In this document: piece by piece, positions 52,109-61,144 of the stretch
How the letters are laid out: each line of letters starts with the position of its first letter
How positions within the stretch are numbered: the first letter of the stretch is position 1
NCBI RefSeq assembly: GCF_014681765.1
Contig: NZ_CP061502.1
Location: forward strand, 62,001-126,000
Source: Roseicitreum antarcticum
Lineage (GTDB): Bacteria > Pseudomonadota > Alphaproteobacteria > Rhodobacterales > Rhodobacteraceae
Length of the DNA stretch: 64,000 bases
Direction of reading: 5' to 3'
The notes under the pieces: model-generated
What the model saw: only the letters and a program-made list of their open reading frames with translations
Told to the model about the DNA's origin: nothing
Databases searched by the model: none
Position numbers and translations under genes: made by a program

Positions 52109-53016
52109 GCACGATGGAAAAAATTCAAACCGGCCCTGTTTCCCTGTCCCGCATCGTCTATGGCATGTGGCGGTTGGGTGATGACAGCGACACCCGCCCC
52201 GCGCATGTGCAGGCGAAGGTCGAGGCCTGCCTGGCGCAGGGCATCACCACCATGGACCAGGCCGACATCTATGGCGACTACACCGCCGAGACGATCCTGG
52301 GCGACGCGCTGCGCGCCGCCCCGCACCTGCGCGACCAGATCGAAATCGTCACCAAATGCGACATCGTGGCCCCGGTCGGTCGTCATGCGGGCGCACGGGT
52401 GAAGCACTACGACACCTCTGCCGCGCATATCAACGCCTCGGTCGAGGCCAGCTTGCGCGACATGGCCACCGACCGGATCGACCTGTTGCTGATCCACCGC
52501 CCCGACCCGCTTATGGACCACCATGAGACGGGCGCGGCGCTGGATGCGCTGGTCAGCAGCGGAAAAGTGCGGGCGGTCGGCGTGTCGAACTTCCGGCCCT
52601 TCGACTGGAACCTGCTGCAATCGGCAATGCAGACACCGCTGGTCGCCAACCAGATCGAGCTGTCGCTGATCGCCCACGACGCCTTCACCAATGGCGATCT
52701 GGCGCATCTGCAACAGCACGGCGTCGCCCCCATGGCATGGTCGCCGCTGGCCGGCGGGGCGCTGATGACCGGCGGCCCCGATGCCCCGAACGCTGAATTG
52801 CGCGCAAAGCTCGACTCCGTCGCCAAGGATCACGGCACGGATGCGTCCGCCGTGGCAGTGGCATGGCTGTTGCGTCACCCGGCGCGCATCCTCCCCGTGA
52901 TGGGGACCAACAGCCTGCCGCGCATTTCCGCGCTGTCGAACGCGCTGAAGATCGAAATGGATCGTCAGACGTGGTTTGAACTCTATACCTTAGCCCTTGG
53001 ACATGAGGTCGCATGA
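52105..53016 (+). CDS. Aldo/keto reductase (SmoB-like candidate)
   Basis: A 303-residue (beta/alpha)8 reductase with the complete AKR tetrad: D51 and Y56 (DQADIYGDY), K84 (IEIVTKCDI) and H131 (LLLIHRPDP). The C-terminus ends in the usual cofactor region (RILPVMGTNSLPRIS). It would reduce the aldehyde made by the monooxygenase; 6-dehydroglucose to glucose is the known parallel in the sulfo-SMO route. TTG 52105 overlaps the upstream stop and has GGAGA at 6 bases; an ATG three codons later is possible. Confidence 0.87.
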   Translation: MSTMEKIQTGPVSLSRIVYGMWRLGDDSDTRPAHVQAKVEACLAQGITTMDQADIYGDYTAETILGDALRAAPHLRDQIEIVTKCDIVAPVGRHAGARVKHYDTSAAHINASVEASLRDMATDRIDLLLIHRPDPLMDHHETGAALDALVSSGKVRAVGVSNFRPFDWNLLQSAMQTPLVANQIELSLIAHDAFTNGDLAHLQQHGVAPMAWSPLAGGALMTGGPDAPNAELRAKLDSVAKDHGTDASAVAVAWLLRHPARILPVMGTNSLPRISALSNALKIEMDRQTWFELYTLALGHEVA

Positions 53017-53033
53017 TGGCGGATGGAGGCAGA

Positions 53034-53534
53034 ATGAACGACAACAGCAGCACCACGGCAGGGATTGACACCCGGGCCTATCGCGACGCGCTGGGGCGCT
53101 TTGCCACCGGCGTGACCGTGGTAACCGCGCAGGGGCCGAACGGGCCTCTGGGCTTTACCGCAAACAGCTTCGCCTCGGTCTCCATGGACCCGCCCTTGGT
53201 GCTTTGGTCACCCGCGCGCTCTTCCAGCCGCTTCGGGGTGTTTTCCACTGCCACGCATTACGCCATCCATGTGCTGGCCGATCATCAAGGCGATCTGTGC
53301 GCGCGCTTTGCCAAGGGTGACGCGGGCTTTGCCGATCTGGCGCATGATGTGAACGCGCACGGCGTGCCGGTGCTGCCCGGCGTGCTGGCGCGGTTCGATT
53401 GCGCGCAACACGCCACCCATGACGGTGGCGACCATCTCATCGTGGTGGGCCGCGTGCTGGACTTCGATCTGGCCCCCGGCCTGCCTTTGCTGTTCTCGCA
53501 GGGGCGGCTGTGCCAGGTGGCGGCAGGGAACTAG
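53034..53534 (+). CDS. Flavin reductase-like FMN-binding protein
   Basis: A ~166-residue reductase of the flavin_reduct family: YRDALGRFATGVTVVTAQGP, LGFTANSFASVSMDPPLVLWSPA, and the end LLFSQGRLCQVA. It supplies FMNH2 to the monooxygenase two genes upstream. ATG 53034 has GGAGG upstream; an ATG at 53013 overlapping the AKR stop is the alternative and would add seven residues. Co-transcribed with the preceding two genes. Confidence 0.88.
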   Translation: MNDNSSTTAGIDTRAYRDALGRFATGVTVVTAQGPNGPLGFTANSFASVSMDPPLVLWSPARSSSRFGVFSTATHYAIHVLADHQGDLCARFAKGDAGFADLAHDVNAHGVPVLPGVLARFDCAQHATHDGGDHLIVVGRVLDFDLAPGLPLLFSQGRLCQVAAGN

Positions 53535-53674
53535 CAACGCGCGCGGTGGTCCTGCCAAACGGCAGGGCAAGACCGCAAGACACAGGCACGGCAAGGAACA
53601 AAGGGTCCGGGTCGGATGCGCATGCCTCGGGGGAGGGGTGGCGCATCAGATCCGACAAGGGGGAGGACGCCCGC

Positions 53675-54265
53675 ATGGGCATATTACTGGGGCTGATCAG
53701 CCTTTTGTCGCGGGCCAACGCAGCCGTACTGGCGCTTGGCCGCGGCATCGGCGTCGCTTGCGTGGCGGTGATGGTGGTGTTCATCCTCATCCAGGTGTTC
53801 TTCCGCTATGTGCTGGGCAATGCCCTGCCCTGGAGCGAGGAAGGCGCGCGCTTCCTCATGCTGTGGATGATGGGGCTCATGGCCCCCACCGCATTCCGCC
53901 GCGGCGGCTTTGTCTCCATCGACATGGTGGTGCTGATGCTGCCCACCCGGATCGCTGCGATCATCAGCCTTGCCCTTTTGGGTCTGTGCATGGTGGTGCT
54001 GATCACAGGCCTTCAGATCGGCTATACGCAGGTCACGGGCTTTGCCGGGCGCTTTACGACCGATGCGTTGTGGCTGCCCGCGAACTTCGCGCTGACCGAA
54101 TGGTTCAAGGTGCCGCGTGCATGGGCCATGGCCTCGCTGCCCGTGGGGCTGGCGCTGATGCTTTCGGTGAATGTTGAACTGATCTTGCGGTCGCTGGCCA
54201 CCTTTTTTGGCGCCGAGACCCGCCTGCCGTTGATCGACGGCGGCCAGACGCTGAGGGCTGAATGA
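53675..54265 (+). CDS. TRAP transporter small permease (DctQ family)
   Basis: A ~196-residue, four-TM protein with the DctQ core FILIQVFFRYVLGNALPWSEE and AFRRGGFVSIDMVVLMLP. ATG 53675 follows GGGGGAGGA; the frame upstream is non-coding. It starts 140 bases after the flavin reductase gene and overlaps the DctM gene by four bases. Confidence 0.88.
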   Translation: MGILLGLISLLSRANAAVLALGRGIGVACVAVMVVFILIQVFFRYVLGNALPWSEEGARFLMLWMMGLMAPTAFRRGGFVSIDMVVLMLPTRIAAIISLALLGLCMVVLITGLQIGYTQVTGFAGRFTTDALWLPANFALTEWFKVPRAWAMASLPVGLALMLSVNVELILRSLATFFGAETRLPLIDGGQTLRAE

Positions 54266-55551
54266 TGCTGTCACTTTTTCTGCCGCTTTTCCTGGTCTTC
54301 CTGTTCCTCGGCCTGCCGGTCGTCTTCGGCCTGATCGCCGCGCCCGGCATCCTTTTGTGGATGAACGGGCAGGAGCGTGACATCGCGCTGCTGTACCGCA
54401 ACGTCTATCAAGGCATGGACAGCTTCCCCCTGATGGCGATCCCGTTCTTCATGCTGGCGGGTGAGCTGATGAACCGTGGCGGCATCACCTTGCGGCTGGT
54501 GGAATTCGCGCAGGCGCTGATGGGCCACCTGCGCGGCGGGCTGGCGCATGTGAACGTGCTGTCCTCGATCCTGTTCGCTGGGCTGTCGGGGTCTGCGGTC
54601 GCGGACACCTCGGCGCTGGGGTCGATGCTGATCCCCGCAATGGAGAAACAGGGCTACACCCGCAAATTCGCCGCCGCCATCACCGCCGCCAGTTCGGTGA
54701 TCGGGCCGATCATCCCGCCATCGGGCATCATGATCATCTATGCCTATGTGATGGGTGAATCCGTCGCGGCCCTGTTCCTTGCGGGCATCGTGCCGGGCCT
54801 TTTGATGGGCGGCGGGTTGATGATCATGGTCAAGGTTCTGGCCGATAAATACGACTTTCCCGTTGCCACCCGCCGCCAGACATGGGGCGAAAAGGGGCAG
54901 GCCAGCCTGAAGGCCTTCTGGCCGCTGCTGACGCCGATCATCATCATGGGCGGCATTCTGGGCGGGGTCTTCACCCCGACCGAGGCAGCGGCCGTGGCCG
55001 TGGGCTATGCCCTCTTCATCGGGTTCTTCGTGCTGCGCACGCTGACCTTGCGCGAATTGCCCGATATCTTGTCACGCGCGGGCATCACATCCGCAGTGGT
55101 CTTGCTGTTGGTCGGCGCCGCCATGGCGTTCAAGACGGTTGCCAGCCTTGCGCGCACCCCCGAACAACTGGCCAGCATCATCCTGTCGCTGTCCGACAAC
55201 CCGCTGATGCTGTTGTTCCTCATCAACATCTTGCTGTTTTTTGTCGGCATGTTCCTTGATGCAGGCCCCGCAATCATCATCCTGGGGCCGATCCTGGGGC
55301 CGATCTTCGTGTCGCTGGGCGTCGAACCCGTGCACTTTGCCATGATCATGGCGGTGAACCTGACCGTGGGGTTGGCAACGCCGCCCATGGGACTTGTGTT
55401 ATTCGTCGCCTCATCGGTGTCGGGCGAGAAGGTGGAAACCATCGCCCGCGCCATCATCCCGTTTCTGCTGGTCGAGGTTATCGTGATCTTCCTGATCACC
55501 TATATCCCCGCCATCAGTCTGACCATTCCGCGCCTTGCGGGATTCCTTTGA
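54262..55551 (+). CDS. TRAP transporter large permease (DctM family)
   Basis: A 429-residue, ~12-TM permease: IPFFMLAGELMNRGGITLRL, LFAGLSGSAVADTSALG, GPIIPPSGIMIIYAYV and NLTVGLATPPMGLVLFVASSVSG. It imports the substrate of the monooxygenase pathway using the sodium gradient. Confidence 0.9.
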   Translation: MMLSLFLPLFLVFLFLGLPVVFGLIAAPGILLWMNGQERDIALLYRNVYQGMDSFPLMAIPFFMLAGELMNRGGITLRLVEFAQALMGHLRGGLAHVNVLSSILFAGLSGSAVADTSALGSMLIPAMEKQGYTRKFAAAITAASSVIGPIIPPSGIMIIYAYVMGESVAALFLAGIVPGLLMGGGLMIMVKVLADKYDFPVATRRQTWGEKGQASLKAFWPLLTPIIIMGGILGGVFTPTEAAAVAVGYALFIGFFVLRTLTLRELPDILSRAGITSAVVLLLVGAAMAFKTVASLARTPEQLASIILSLSDNPLMLLFLINILLFFVGMFLDAGPAIIILGPILGPIFVSLGVEPVHFAMIMAVNLTVGLATPPMGLVLFVASSVSGEKVETIARAIIPFLLVEVIVIFLITYIPAISLTIPRLAGFL

Positions 55552-55583
55552 AGACGCTTGAGAAGACCTTAGGGAGGTATAAT

Positions 55584-56642
55584 ATGCTCAAGAATACACT
55601 GAAGTCGCTGATGCTGGCGACGCTGCTGACCGGCACCGCCGGGGTGGCATTCGCGCAAGACATCGTGCTGCGCGCCACAGCCACATCGAACACCGATGAT
55701 GAGGATTACGACGGCCTCGTCGTGTTCAAGAACTATGTCGAGAATGCCTCGAACGGCACCATCGGGGTGGAACTGTTCATCGGCACCCAGCTTTGCACCA
55801 CGGGCGATGAATGCCTGGCCGGCGTGGCAGACGGGTCCATCGACATCTTCGTGTCCACCTCGGGCGGCGCGGCAGGGATCTTCCCGTATATCCAGGTCCT
55901 TGACCTGCCATACCTGATGTCTGACGACCGCATCGCCGAAGAAGTGCTGACCGGCGATTTCGTCCGCTTCATCCGCGACAAGGCGCTGGAAGACAGCGAC
56001 AACACCATCCGCCTGATGACCGTGGGCAATACCGGCGGCTGGCGCAACTATGCCAACACCGAACGCCGCGTGACCACGCCCGCCGATCTGCAAGGGCTGA
56101 AGCTGCGCACCGTTCCCGCCGACCTGCCGCAAGAGCTGGCGCGCGGCCTTGGTGCCTCGCCGACGCCGATCGCATGGCCGGAGCTGTTCACCTCGCTGCA
56201 AACCGGCGTTGTGGAAGGCACGGCGAACGGCATCACCGACATCATGAACATGAAGTTCCCCGATGCCGGGCTGAAATACCTGACGCTGGACGGCCACAGC
56301 TACATGGGCGCATTCTGGTTCATGAACAACGAACGCTTCATGGGCATGACCGATGAACAGAAAACGGTCATCGTGGACGGCTTTGCCGCGCTGCAACAGG
56401 CCACTTTCGCCAGCCCGAAACGCAAGGAAATTCAGGCCTATGCCGATTTCCGCGAAGCCGGTGGCGACATCTACGTCCCCACCCCTGACGAGAAAGAGGC
56501 CTTCCGCGAAGCTGCTGCCCCCGTCTTCGACTGGTTCCGCAGCAATGTCGCCTACGGCACCGAAACGCTGGAGGCCTTCACCGTCGCGGTTGAGGCAGCA
56601 CAAGCCAAGATCGACGCCGAACGCGCCGCAGACATGAACTGA
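55584..56642 (+). CDS. TRAP transporter solute-binding protein (DctP family)
   Basis: A 352-residue periplasmic protein with a signal peptide (MLKNTLKSLMLATLLTGTAG, cleavage near AFAQD) and the DctP fold. The usual Arg for an anionic ligand lies in LQGLKLRTVP, followed by TSLQTGVVEGTANGITDIMN. A sulfonate instead of a carboxylate ligand is plausible from context. Unusually, the binding-protein gene comes last in the TRAP set. AGGGAGG precedes ATG 55584; an in-frame ATG at 55551 lacks that spacing. Confidence 0.88.
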   Translation: MLKNTLKSLMLATLLTGTAGVAFAQDIVLRATATSNTDDEDYDGLVVFKNYVENASNGTIGVELFIGTQLCTTGDECLAGVADGSIDIFVSTSGGAAGIFPYIQVLDLPYLMSDDRIAEEVLTGDFVRFIRDKALEDSDNTIRLMTVGNTGGWRNYANTERRVTTPADLQGLKLRTVPADLPQELARGLGASPTPIAWPELFTSLQTGVVEGTANGITDIMNMKFPDAGLKYLTLDGHSYMGAFWFMNNERFMGMTDEQKTVIVDGFAALQQATFASPKRKEIQAYADFREAGGDIYVPTPDEKEAFREAAAPVFDWFRSNVAYGTETLEAFTVAVEAAQAKIDAERAADMN

Positions 56643-56652
56643 TGCAACACCA

Positions 56653-56678
56653 GGTCCGCGCCTGCCAAGGCGCGGACC
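56653..56678 (+). terminator. Hairpin after the TRAP binding-protein gene
   Basis: GGTCCGCGCC (56653-56662), loop TGCCAA, GGCGCGGACC (56669-56678): a perfect 10-bp stem 10 bases after the stop. It is followed by C-rich, not T-rich, DNA, so termination may be partial. Confidence 0.5.
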
Positions 56679-56790
56679 ACCCCCCCCCATTCCGACGCAT
56701 TCTTTGGCCAAACCACCCCGTCCCTCATTCCTGAACCGAGGGTATGTTTTGACCTGACAAGGTGTCGCCTGAACCCTGGACCGACCCATC

Positions 56791-57798
56791 ATGCCTATTG
56801 CCCTGGCCGACCTTCAACGCTGGTTTCCCGGCATATTACTCAGCGCCACCATCGGGGCGGCGGCGGCATTTCTTGGCAGCCATTACGGCGCGCCGGTCAT
56901 GTTGTTCGCGCTTCTGCTGGGCATCGCCTTCAACTTTCTGGGTACGGAAAGCGCGTGCAAGCCGGGCATCGACGTCTCATCACGCTTCATGCTGCGGCTG
57001 GGGGTGGGGCTTTTGGGCCTGCGCATCGCGCTGGATGACATCGTGGCCTTTGGCCCGCGCTCGGCCCTCATGGTGGCGGGACTGATGGCGCTGACCATCG
57101 GCACGGGCTTTGTCGCCGCACGGCTGTTCAACCGGCGCTGGCAGTTTGCGCTGCTGACGGGCGGCGCGGTGGCAATCTGCGGGGCGTCCGCCGCGCTGGC
57201 CATCGCCGCCGTGATCCCCGCCGATGAAGAGCATGAGCGCAACACATTGTTCACCGTGATGGCCGTCACGTCGCTGTCCACCGTGGCCATGGTGCTGTAC
57301 CCGATCCTGTTCACGCTTCTGGGGCTGGACGCCGTGCAAAGCGGCTTTCTCATCGGTGCCACAATCCACGACGTGGCGCAGGTGGTGGGCGCGGGCTATT
57401 CGCTGGGCGAGGATGCGGGCAATACCGCCACCATCGTGAAGCTGTTCCGCGTGGCACTGTTGCCGGTGGTGCTGATCGTGATCGTGCTGTCACTGCGCGC
57501 CACACATCGTGGCGGCGAGGGGCGCGTGCCCCTTCTGCCGTGGTTCATGGTGCTGTTTCTGGCGCTGTCGGTGCTGACCAGCGTTGTGGCCCTGCCGCAA
57601 GCGCTGCTCGATGCGGTCGACACCACCTCGCGCGCGCTTTTGATTACCGCCATCGCCGCACTGGGGGTCAAAACCTCGCTCAAGGCGATGCGTGATGTGG
57701 GCGGCGGGCACCTGGCCGTGGTGACGCTGGAAACCGTCGTGTTGCTGTCAGCGGCGGTGGGCCTGATGCTGATCTGGGGCGGGCCGATGGCCGGCTGA
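56791..57798 (+). CDS. YeiH family (UPF0324) putative sulfate/sulfite exporter
   Basis: A 335-residue membrane protein with ~10 TM helices and family motifs APVMLFALLLGIAFNFL, FMLRLGVGLLGLRIAL, GGAVAICGASAALAIAAVIP and LIGATIHDVAQVVGAGYSLG. The family is annotated as putative sulfate exporter. At the end of a desulfonation cluster it is well placed to expel sulfite or sulfate. The ATG lacks a clear SD. It is separated from the TRAP genes by 148 bases with a hairpin, so it may be partly independent. Confidence 0.85.
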   Translation: MPIALADLQRWFPGILLSATIGAAAAFLGSHYGAPVMLFALLLGIAFNFLGTESACKPGIDVSSRFMLRLGVGLLGLRIALDDIVAFGPRSALMVAGLMALTIGTGFVAARLFNRRWQFALLTGGAVAICGASAALAIAAVIPADEEHERNTLFTVMAVTSLSTVAMVLYPILFTLLGLDAVQSGFLIGATIHDVAQVVGAGYSLGEDAGNTATIVKLFRVALLPVVLIVIVLSLRATHRGGEGRVPLLPWFMVLFLALSVLTSVVALPQALLDAVDTTSRALLITAIAALGVKTSLKAMRDVGGGHLAVVTLETVVLLSAAVGLMLIWGGPMAG

Positions 57799-57849
57799 GA
57801 GCCACCCCCAGGAGCTCCGGCCCTGGCCCTGACCCAGAACCGGACCCGC

Positions 57850-59625
57850 TCAGAACGGGAAGAACACCGGGATGATCGCCACCGCCACCACCGCAAACAG
57901 CACATTCAGCGGCAGCCCAACCACCAGAAAGTCGCGGAACCTGTAGCCGCCCGCGCTATAGACAAAGGTATTGGTCTGATACCCGATGGGCGTGGCAAAA
58001 CTGGCCGAGGCTGCGAACATCACCGCCATGATGAACGGGCGCGGGTCATAGCCCAGTTCCAGTGCCAGCCCGATGACAATCGGGCCGATGATGATCGCAA
58101 CCGCGTTGTTCGTCACCATCTCGGTCAGGGTGCTGGTCAACACATACACCGCCGCCAGAATGGCCAGCGGCCCCACACCCGCCACCTGCGCCACCACGGT
58201 ATCGACAATCAGCCGCGCCGTCCCGGTTTCTTGCATGCCGACGCTGACACCCAGCATGCCAAAGATCAGGAACAGGATGCGCCAGTCGATCGCGTCAAAC
58301 GCCTCTTCGGGGTCAACGCAGCGTGTCACCATCACCAACACCGCGCCGATCACCGCCAGCCCGGCAATCGGCATCACGTCAAACGCGGCCAGCGCCATCA
58401 CGCCCACGATCGTCGCAATCGCAATCGGTGCGCGGTTGCGGCGCATCGCGCGTTCGGTGGGGGCGGAAAGGTTGATGATCCCGCCATCCTCCATCAACCG
58501 CTGGATGCCTTCGGGCGGGCCTTCCAGCAGCAGCGTATCGGCGAATTGCAGGCGAATGTCGTCGATACGGTCCGAGATATTCTTGTCATTCCGGTGCACC
58601 GCCATGACATAGATGCCGTATTTGCGCCGCAGCCGCAGATCGCCCAGCGACGCGCCGCGCAGATGCGAATTCGGGCCGATGCTGGCCTCCATCATCACCG
58701 TCGCCTCGGCGGTCACTGCCTCGAACCCCCGGCCCGAAATATCGCGAAATTCCACCTGGCCATTTTCCTTCAGACCCAGAATCTCGCCGGTATCAGTCTT
58801 GATGACCACCCGGTCACCCGGCATCAGAACCAGATCCGACAGGCCGCGCCGCATGGACACCTCGCCCCGGATCACGTCCAGAATCCGGCTCTGCGCGGTG
58901 TTGAACGGCAGGTCAGACAGTTTTGAGCCGACATATTTGGACCCCGCCGGGATCAGCAAGCGGGCCATGAACTTGCGCTTGCCCTCCTGTCCCATCAACC
59001 CCGACAGCGACGACCGGTTGGGCAGCAGGTAGCGCCCGGCAAACATCATGTAGATCAGACCGACGATGCAGAACACCAGCCCCGGCAGCGTCATCTCGAA
59101 CATCGACAGTGGCGGTTGCCCGGCGTCGCGGGCCACGTCGCTCATCAATATGTTGGTCGAGGTGCCGACCAGCGTCAGCGTCCCGCCAAAGATCGCCGAG
59201 AACGACAGCGGGATCAGGACCTTCGACGGGGCCACCCCCACGCTGTTCGCGACCGAGATCATCACCGGCGTCAGCAAGATCACGACCGGCGTGTTGTTCA
59301 TGAAGGCCGATGCCAGCATCGCCCCCACCATCATGATCAGCATCGCAAGCAGGTAAGACCCCCGCGCCTGCTGCCGCAGCAGATCGCCCAGAATGGCCAG
59401 CACCCCGGTGCGTTCCAGCGCAGCCGAGATGATGAACATCATCGCAATGGTGATCGGCGCACTGGAACTGAACACCTCCAGAAAGTCATCGGTCCGGATG
59501 ATCCCCGTGGCCAGCAACACCGCCGAGGCCCCCAGCGCGATGACCTCTGGCGGGTAGACCTCCTTGAAAAAGCTCACGAAGACGACCAGCAACAGCACGA
59601 TAACGAAAATCTGATCTATGGACAT
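57850..59625 (-). CDS. SLC13/DASS family permease with two RCK (TrkA-C) domains
   Basis: A 591-residue permease with TM blocks at residues ~1-200 and ~395-590 (LTLVGTSTNILMSDVARDAG; FATPIGYQTNTFVYSAGGYRF). The central cytoplasmic region (~210-375) has two RCK-C/TrkA-C modules (LLIPAGSKYVGSKLSDLPF, LMPGDRVVIKTDTGEILGL; ASIGPNSHLRGASLGDLRLRRK). This architecture is that of SAC1-like sulfate or anion permeases. It is convergent with the yeiH-like gene. AAGGGA precedes the ATG. Confidence 0.85.
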   Translation of the reverse strand: MSIDQIFVIVLLLVVFVSFFKEVYPPEVIALGASAVLLATGIIRTDDFLEVFSSSAPITIAMMFIISAALERTGVLAILGDLLRQQARGSYLLAMLIMMVGAMLASAFMNNTPVVILLTPVMISVANSVGVAPSKVLIPLSFSAIFGGTLTLVGTSTNILMSDVARDAGQPPLSMFEMTLPGLVFCIVGLIYMMFAGRYLLPNRSSLSGLMGQEGKRKFMARLLIPAGSKYVGSKLSDLPFNTAQSRILDVIRGEVSMRRGLSDLVLMPGDRVVIKTDTGEILGLKENGQVEFRDISGRGFEAVTAEATVMMEASIGPNSHLRGASLGDLRLRRKYGIYVMAVHRNDKNISDRIDDIRLQFADTLLLEGPPEGIQRLMEDGGIINLSAPTERAMRRNRAPIAIATIVGVMALAAFDVMPIAGLAVIGAVLVMVTRCVDPEEAFDAIDWRILFLIFGMLGVSVGMQETGTARLIVDTVVAQVAGVGPLAILAAVYVLTSTLTEMVTNNAVAIIIGPIVIGLALELGYDPRPFIMAVMFAASASFATPIGYQTNTFVYSAGGYRFRDFLVVGLPLNVLFAVVAVAIIPVFFPF

Positions 59626-59914
59626 GTAAGTCCCTTCTTACCCCGGAGTAACCGCCGCACTTAACGAGATAGCAGGTCACAGGTTCAATACAAATCTGGT
59701 GCCCGTTTTCATAATTTCCCGATCGTCGTGGGAAGTGCGGTAATTTTCGCCCTGTGGCCTGCGTGTCCTTCCACACCTTCGGTCTATCCGCACAGGACCC
59801 GGGCAAAGCGCAACAAACTGACACATGCCGCGTGCTGCGCACCGCGCAAAGTTTGACTTCTGCGCTGGAATATTACCTTTTCAGACGAACCCGAAGTTCT
59901 GACAGGATATTGCC
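59626..59914. promoter_or_regulatory. Divergent promoter region between SLC13 permease and RND operon
   Basis: A 289-base intergenic stretch. It contains an 8-bp inverted pair, CCGCACTT (~59652) and AAGTGCGG (~59733). No regulator gene adjoins and no consensus promoter was recognised with confidence. Confidence 0.4.
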
Positions 59915-61117
59915 ATGCGGATCTTGCGCGATGCCATCGTGTCGGCGGTAGCCCTTGTGCTGGCGCTGACAGGCTGGGCGATGTTCTTTCCTGCCGCCCA
60001 TCCCTACCTTGACCGTGTGGGCATTCTGGCCCCGATGCAGGCGGCAGGCATCCCGCTGGCACAGGCCGAAGCCCCCGCGTCTGGCGGGCGCGGCTTTGGC
60101 GGCGGTGCCACCACCGTCATCGCGCGCAGTGTAGGGCTGGCGCGTACCGAAGACCGCGTGACGGCCATCGGGACCGGGCGCGCGCAACGTTCGGTCGTCA
60201 TCACGCCGCAGGCGTCGGGTCGGCTGGTGGCGCTGCCGGTGCGCCCGGGCACCAAGATCAGCGAAGGCACTGTCATTGCGCAGCTCGACAGCCAGGAAGA
60301 ACAGATCGCGCTGGACCGCGCCGAGGTGGTGCTGGAAGACGCCCGCCGCAATGCCGAGCGACAGCAACGCCTGCAAGGCAGCGGCGCGATCTCGGACGCG
60401 CAGGTGCAATCGGTCGAACTGGCACTGCGCAACGCAGAACTGGGCCTGAGGCAGGCGGAATTCGACCTGCAACGCCGCAGCATCGTGGCACCGTTCGACG
60501 GCGCGCTGGGGCTCCTGAATTACGACGTGGGCGATCAGGTCGGCACTGCATCCGACATGACACAACTGGAAGACCGGTCCGTCCTGCTCATCGACTTCTC
60601 GGTGCCCGAACGTTTCGTGGGCCAGCTTGATGCAGGCGATCCGGTACAGGTGGCCCCGCTGTCGCGCCCCGATGACAGGTTCACGGGCCATGTTCTGGCC
60701 GTGGACAGCCGGGTAGACCCGGCCTCGCGCACGCTGCGGGTGCAGGCGCAGGTCGACAACAGCGCCGACCGTCTGCGCGGCGGCATGGCTTTCTCGATCT
60801 CGGTCGCGCTGCCGGGCGAGGAACTGCCGTTGGTCGATCCGCTGGCGATCCAATGGGGCCGCGACGGGCCTTTCGTCTGGGCGCTGGATGACACCGACGC
60901 CGTGCAGCAGGTGCGCATCGAGATCGTACAACGCCGCGACACCACCGTTCTGGTACGCGCCGGGCTGCGCGAAGGCGACCGCGTTGTGGTCGAGGGCGTG
61001 CAGAACCTGCGCCCCGGCGGCACGGTGTCGCTGCAAGAGATCCGGCCCGCGCCCAGTGCAGAGACCCGCACCGAAACCGGCGCGGCAACGGCCACCACCA
61101 CCGACGCCCGGCTGTAA
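59915..61117 (+). CDS. RND efflux transporter periplasmic adaptor subunit
   Basis: A 400-residue membrane fusion protein. The N-terminal hydrophobic segment (residues ~5-25) is an anchor or signal. The lipoyl halves are QASGRLVALPVRPGTKISEGTVIAQLDSQEEQIALDRA (read in parts) and RRSIVAPFDGALGLLNYDVGDQV, flanking an alpha-hairpin (~130-190). Beta-barrel and membrane-proximal domains follow to ~375. A Thr/Ala-rich tail ends the protein. It joins the RND pump encoded 27 bases downstream to an outer-membrane channel not seen here. Confidence 0.9.
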   Translation: MRILRDAIVSAVALVLALTGWAMFFPAAHPYLDRVGILAPMQAAGIPLAQAEAPASGGRGFGGGATTVIARSVGLARTEDRVTAIGTGRAQRSVVITPQASGRLVALPVRPGTKISEGTVIAQLDSQEEQIALDRAEVVLEDARRNAERQQRLQGSGAISDAQVQSVELALRNAELGLRQAEFDLQRRSIVAPFDGALGLLNYDVGDQVGTASDMTQLEDRSVLLIDFSVPERFVGQLDAGDPVQVAPLSRPDDRFTGHVLAVDSRVDPASRTLRVQAQVDNSADRLRGGMAFSISVALPGEELPLVDPLAIQWGRDGPFVWALDDTDAVQQVRIEIVQRRDTTVLVRAGLREGDRVVVEGVQNLRPGGTVSLQEIRPAPSAETRTETGAATATTTDARL

Positions 61118-61144
61118 GCGCCCCGCACCCGCAGGAGGAACCCG

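Noticed and set aside
55569-56792. A 407-codon frame antisense to the TRAP binding-protein gene
   Set aside because: Shadow frame; the plus-strand gene has a signal peptide, a strong ribosome site and DctP motifs.
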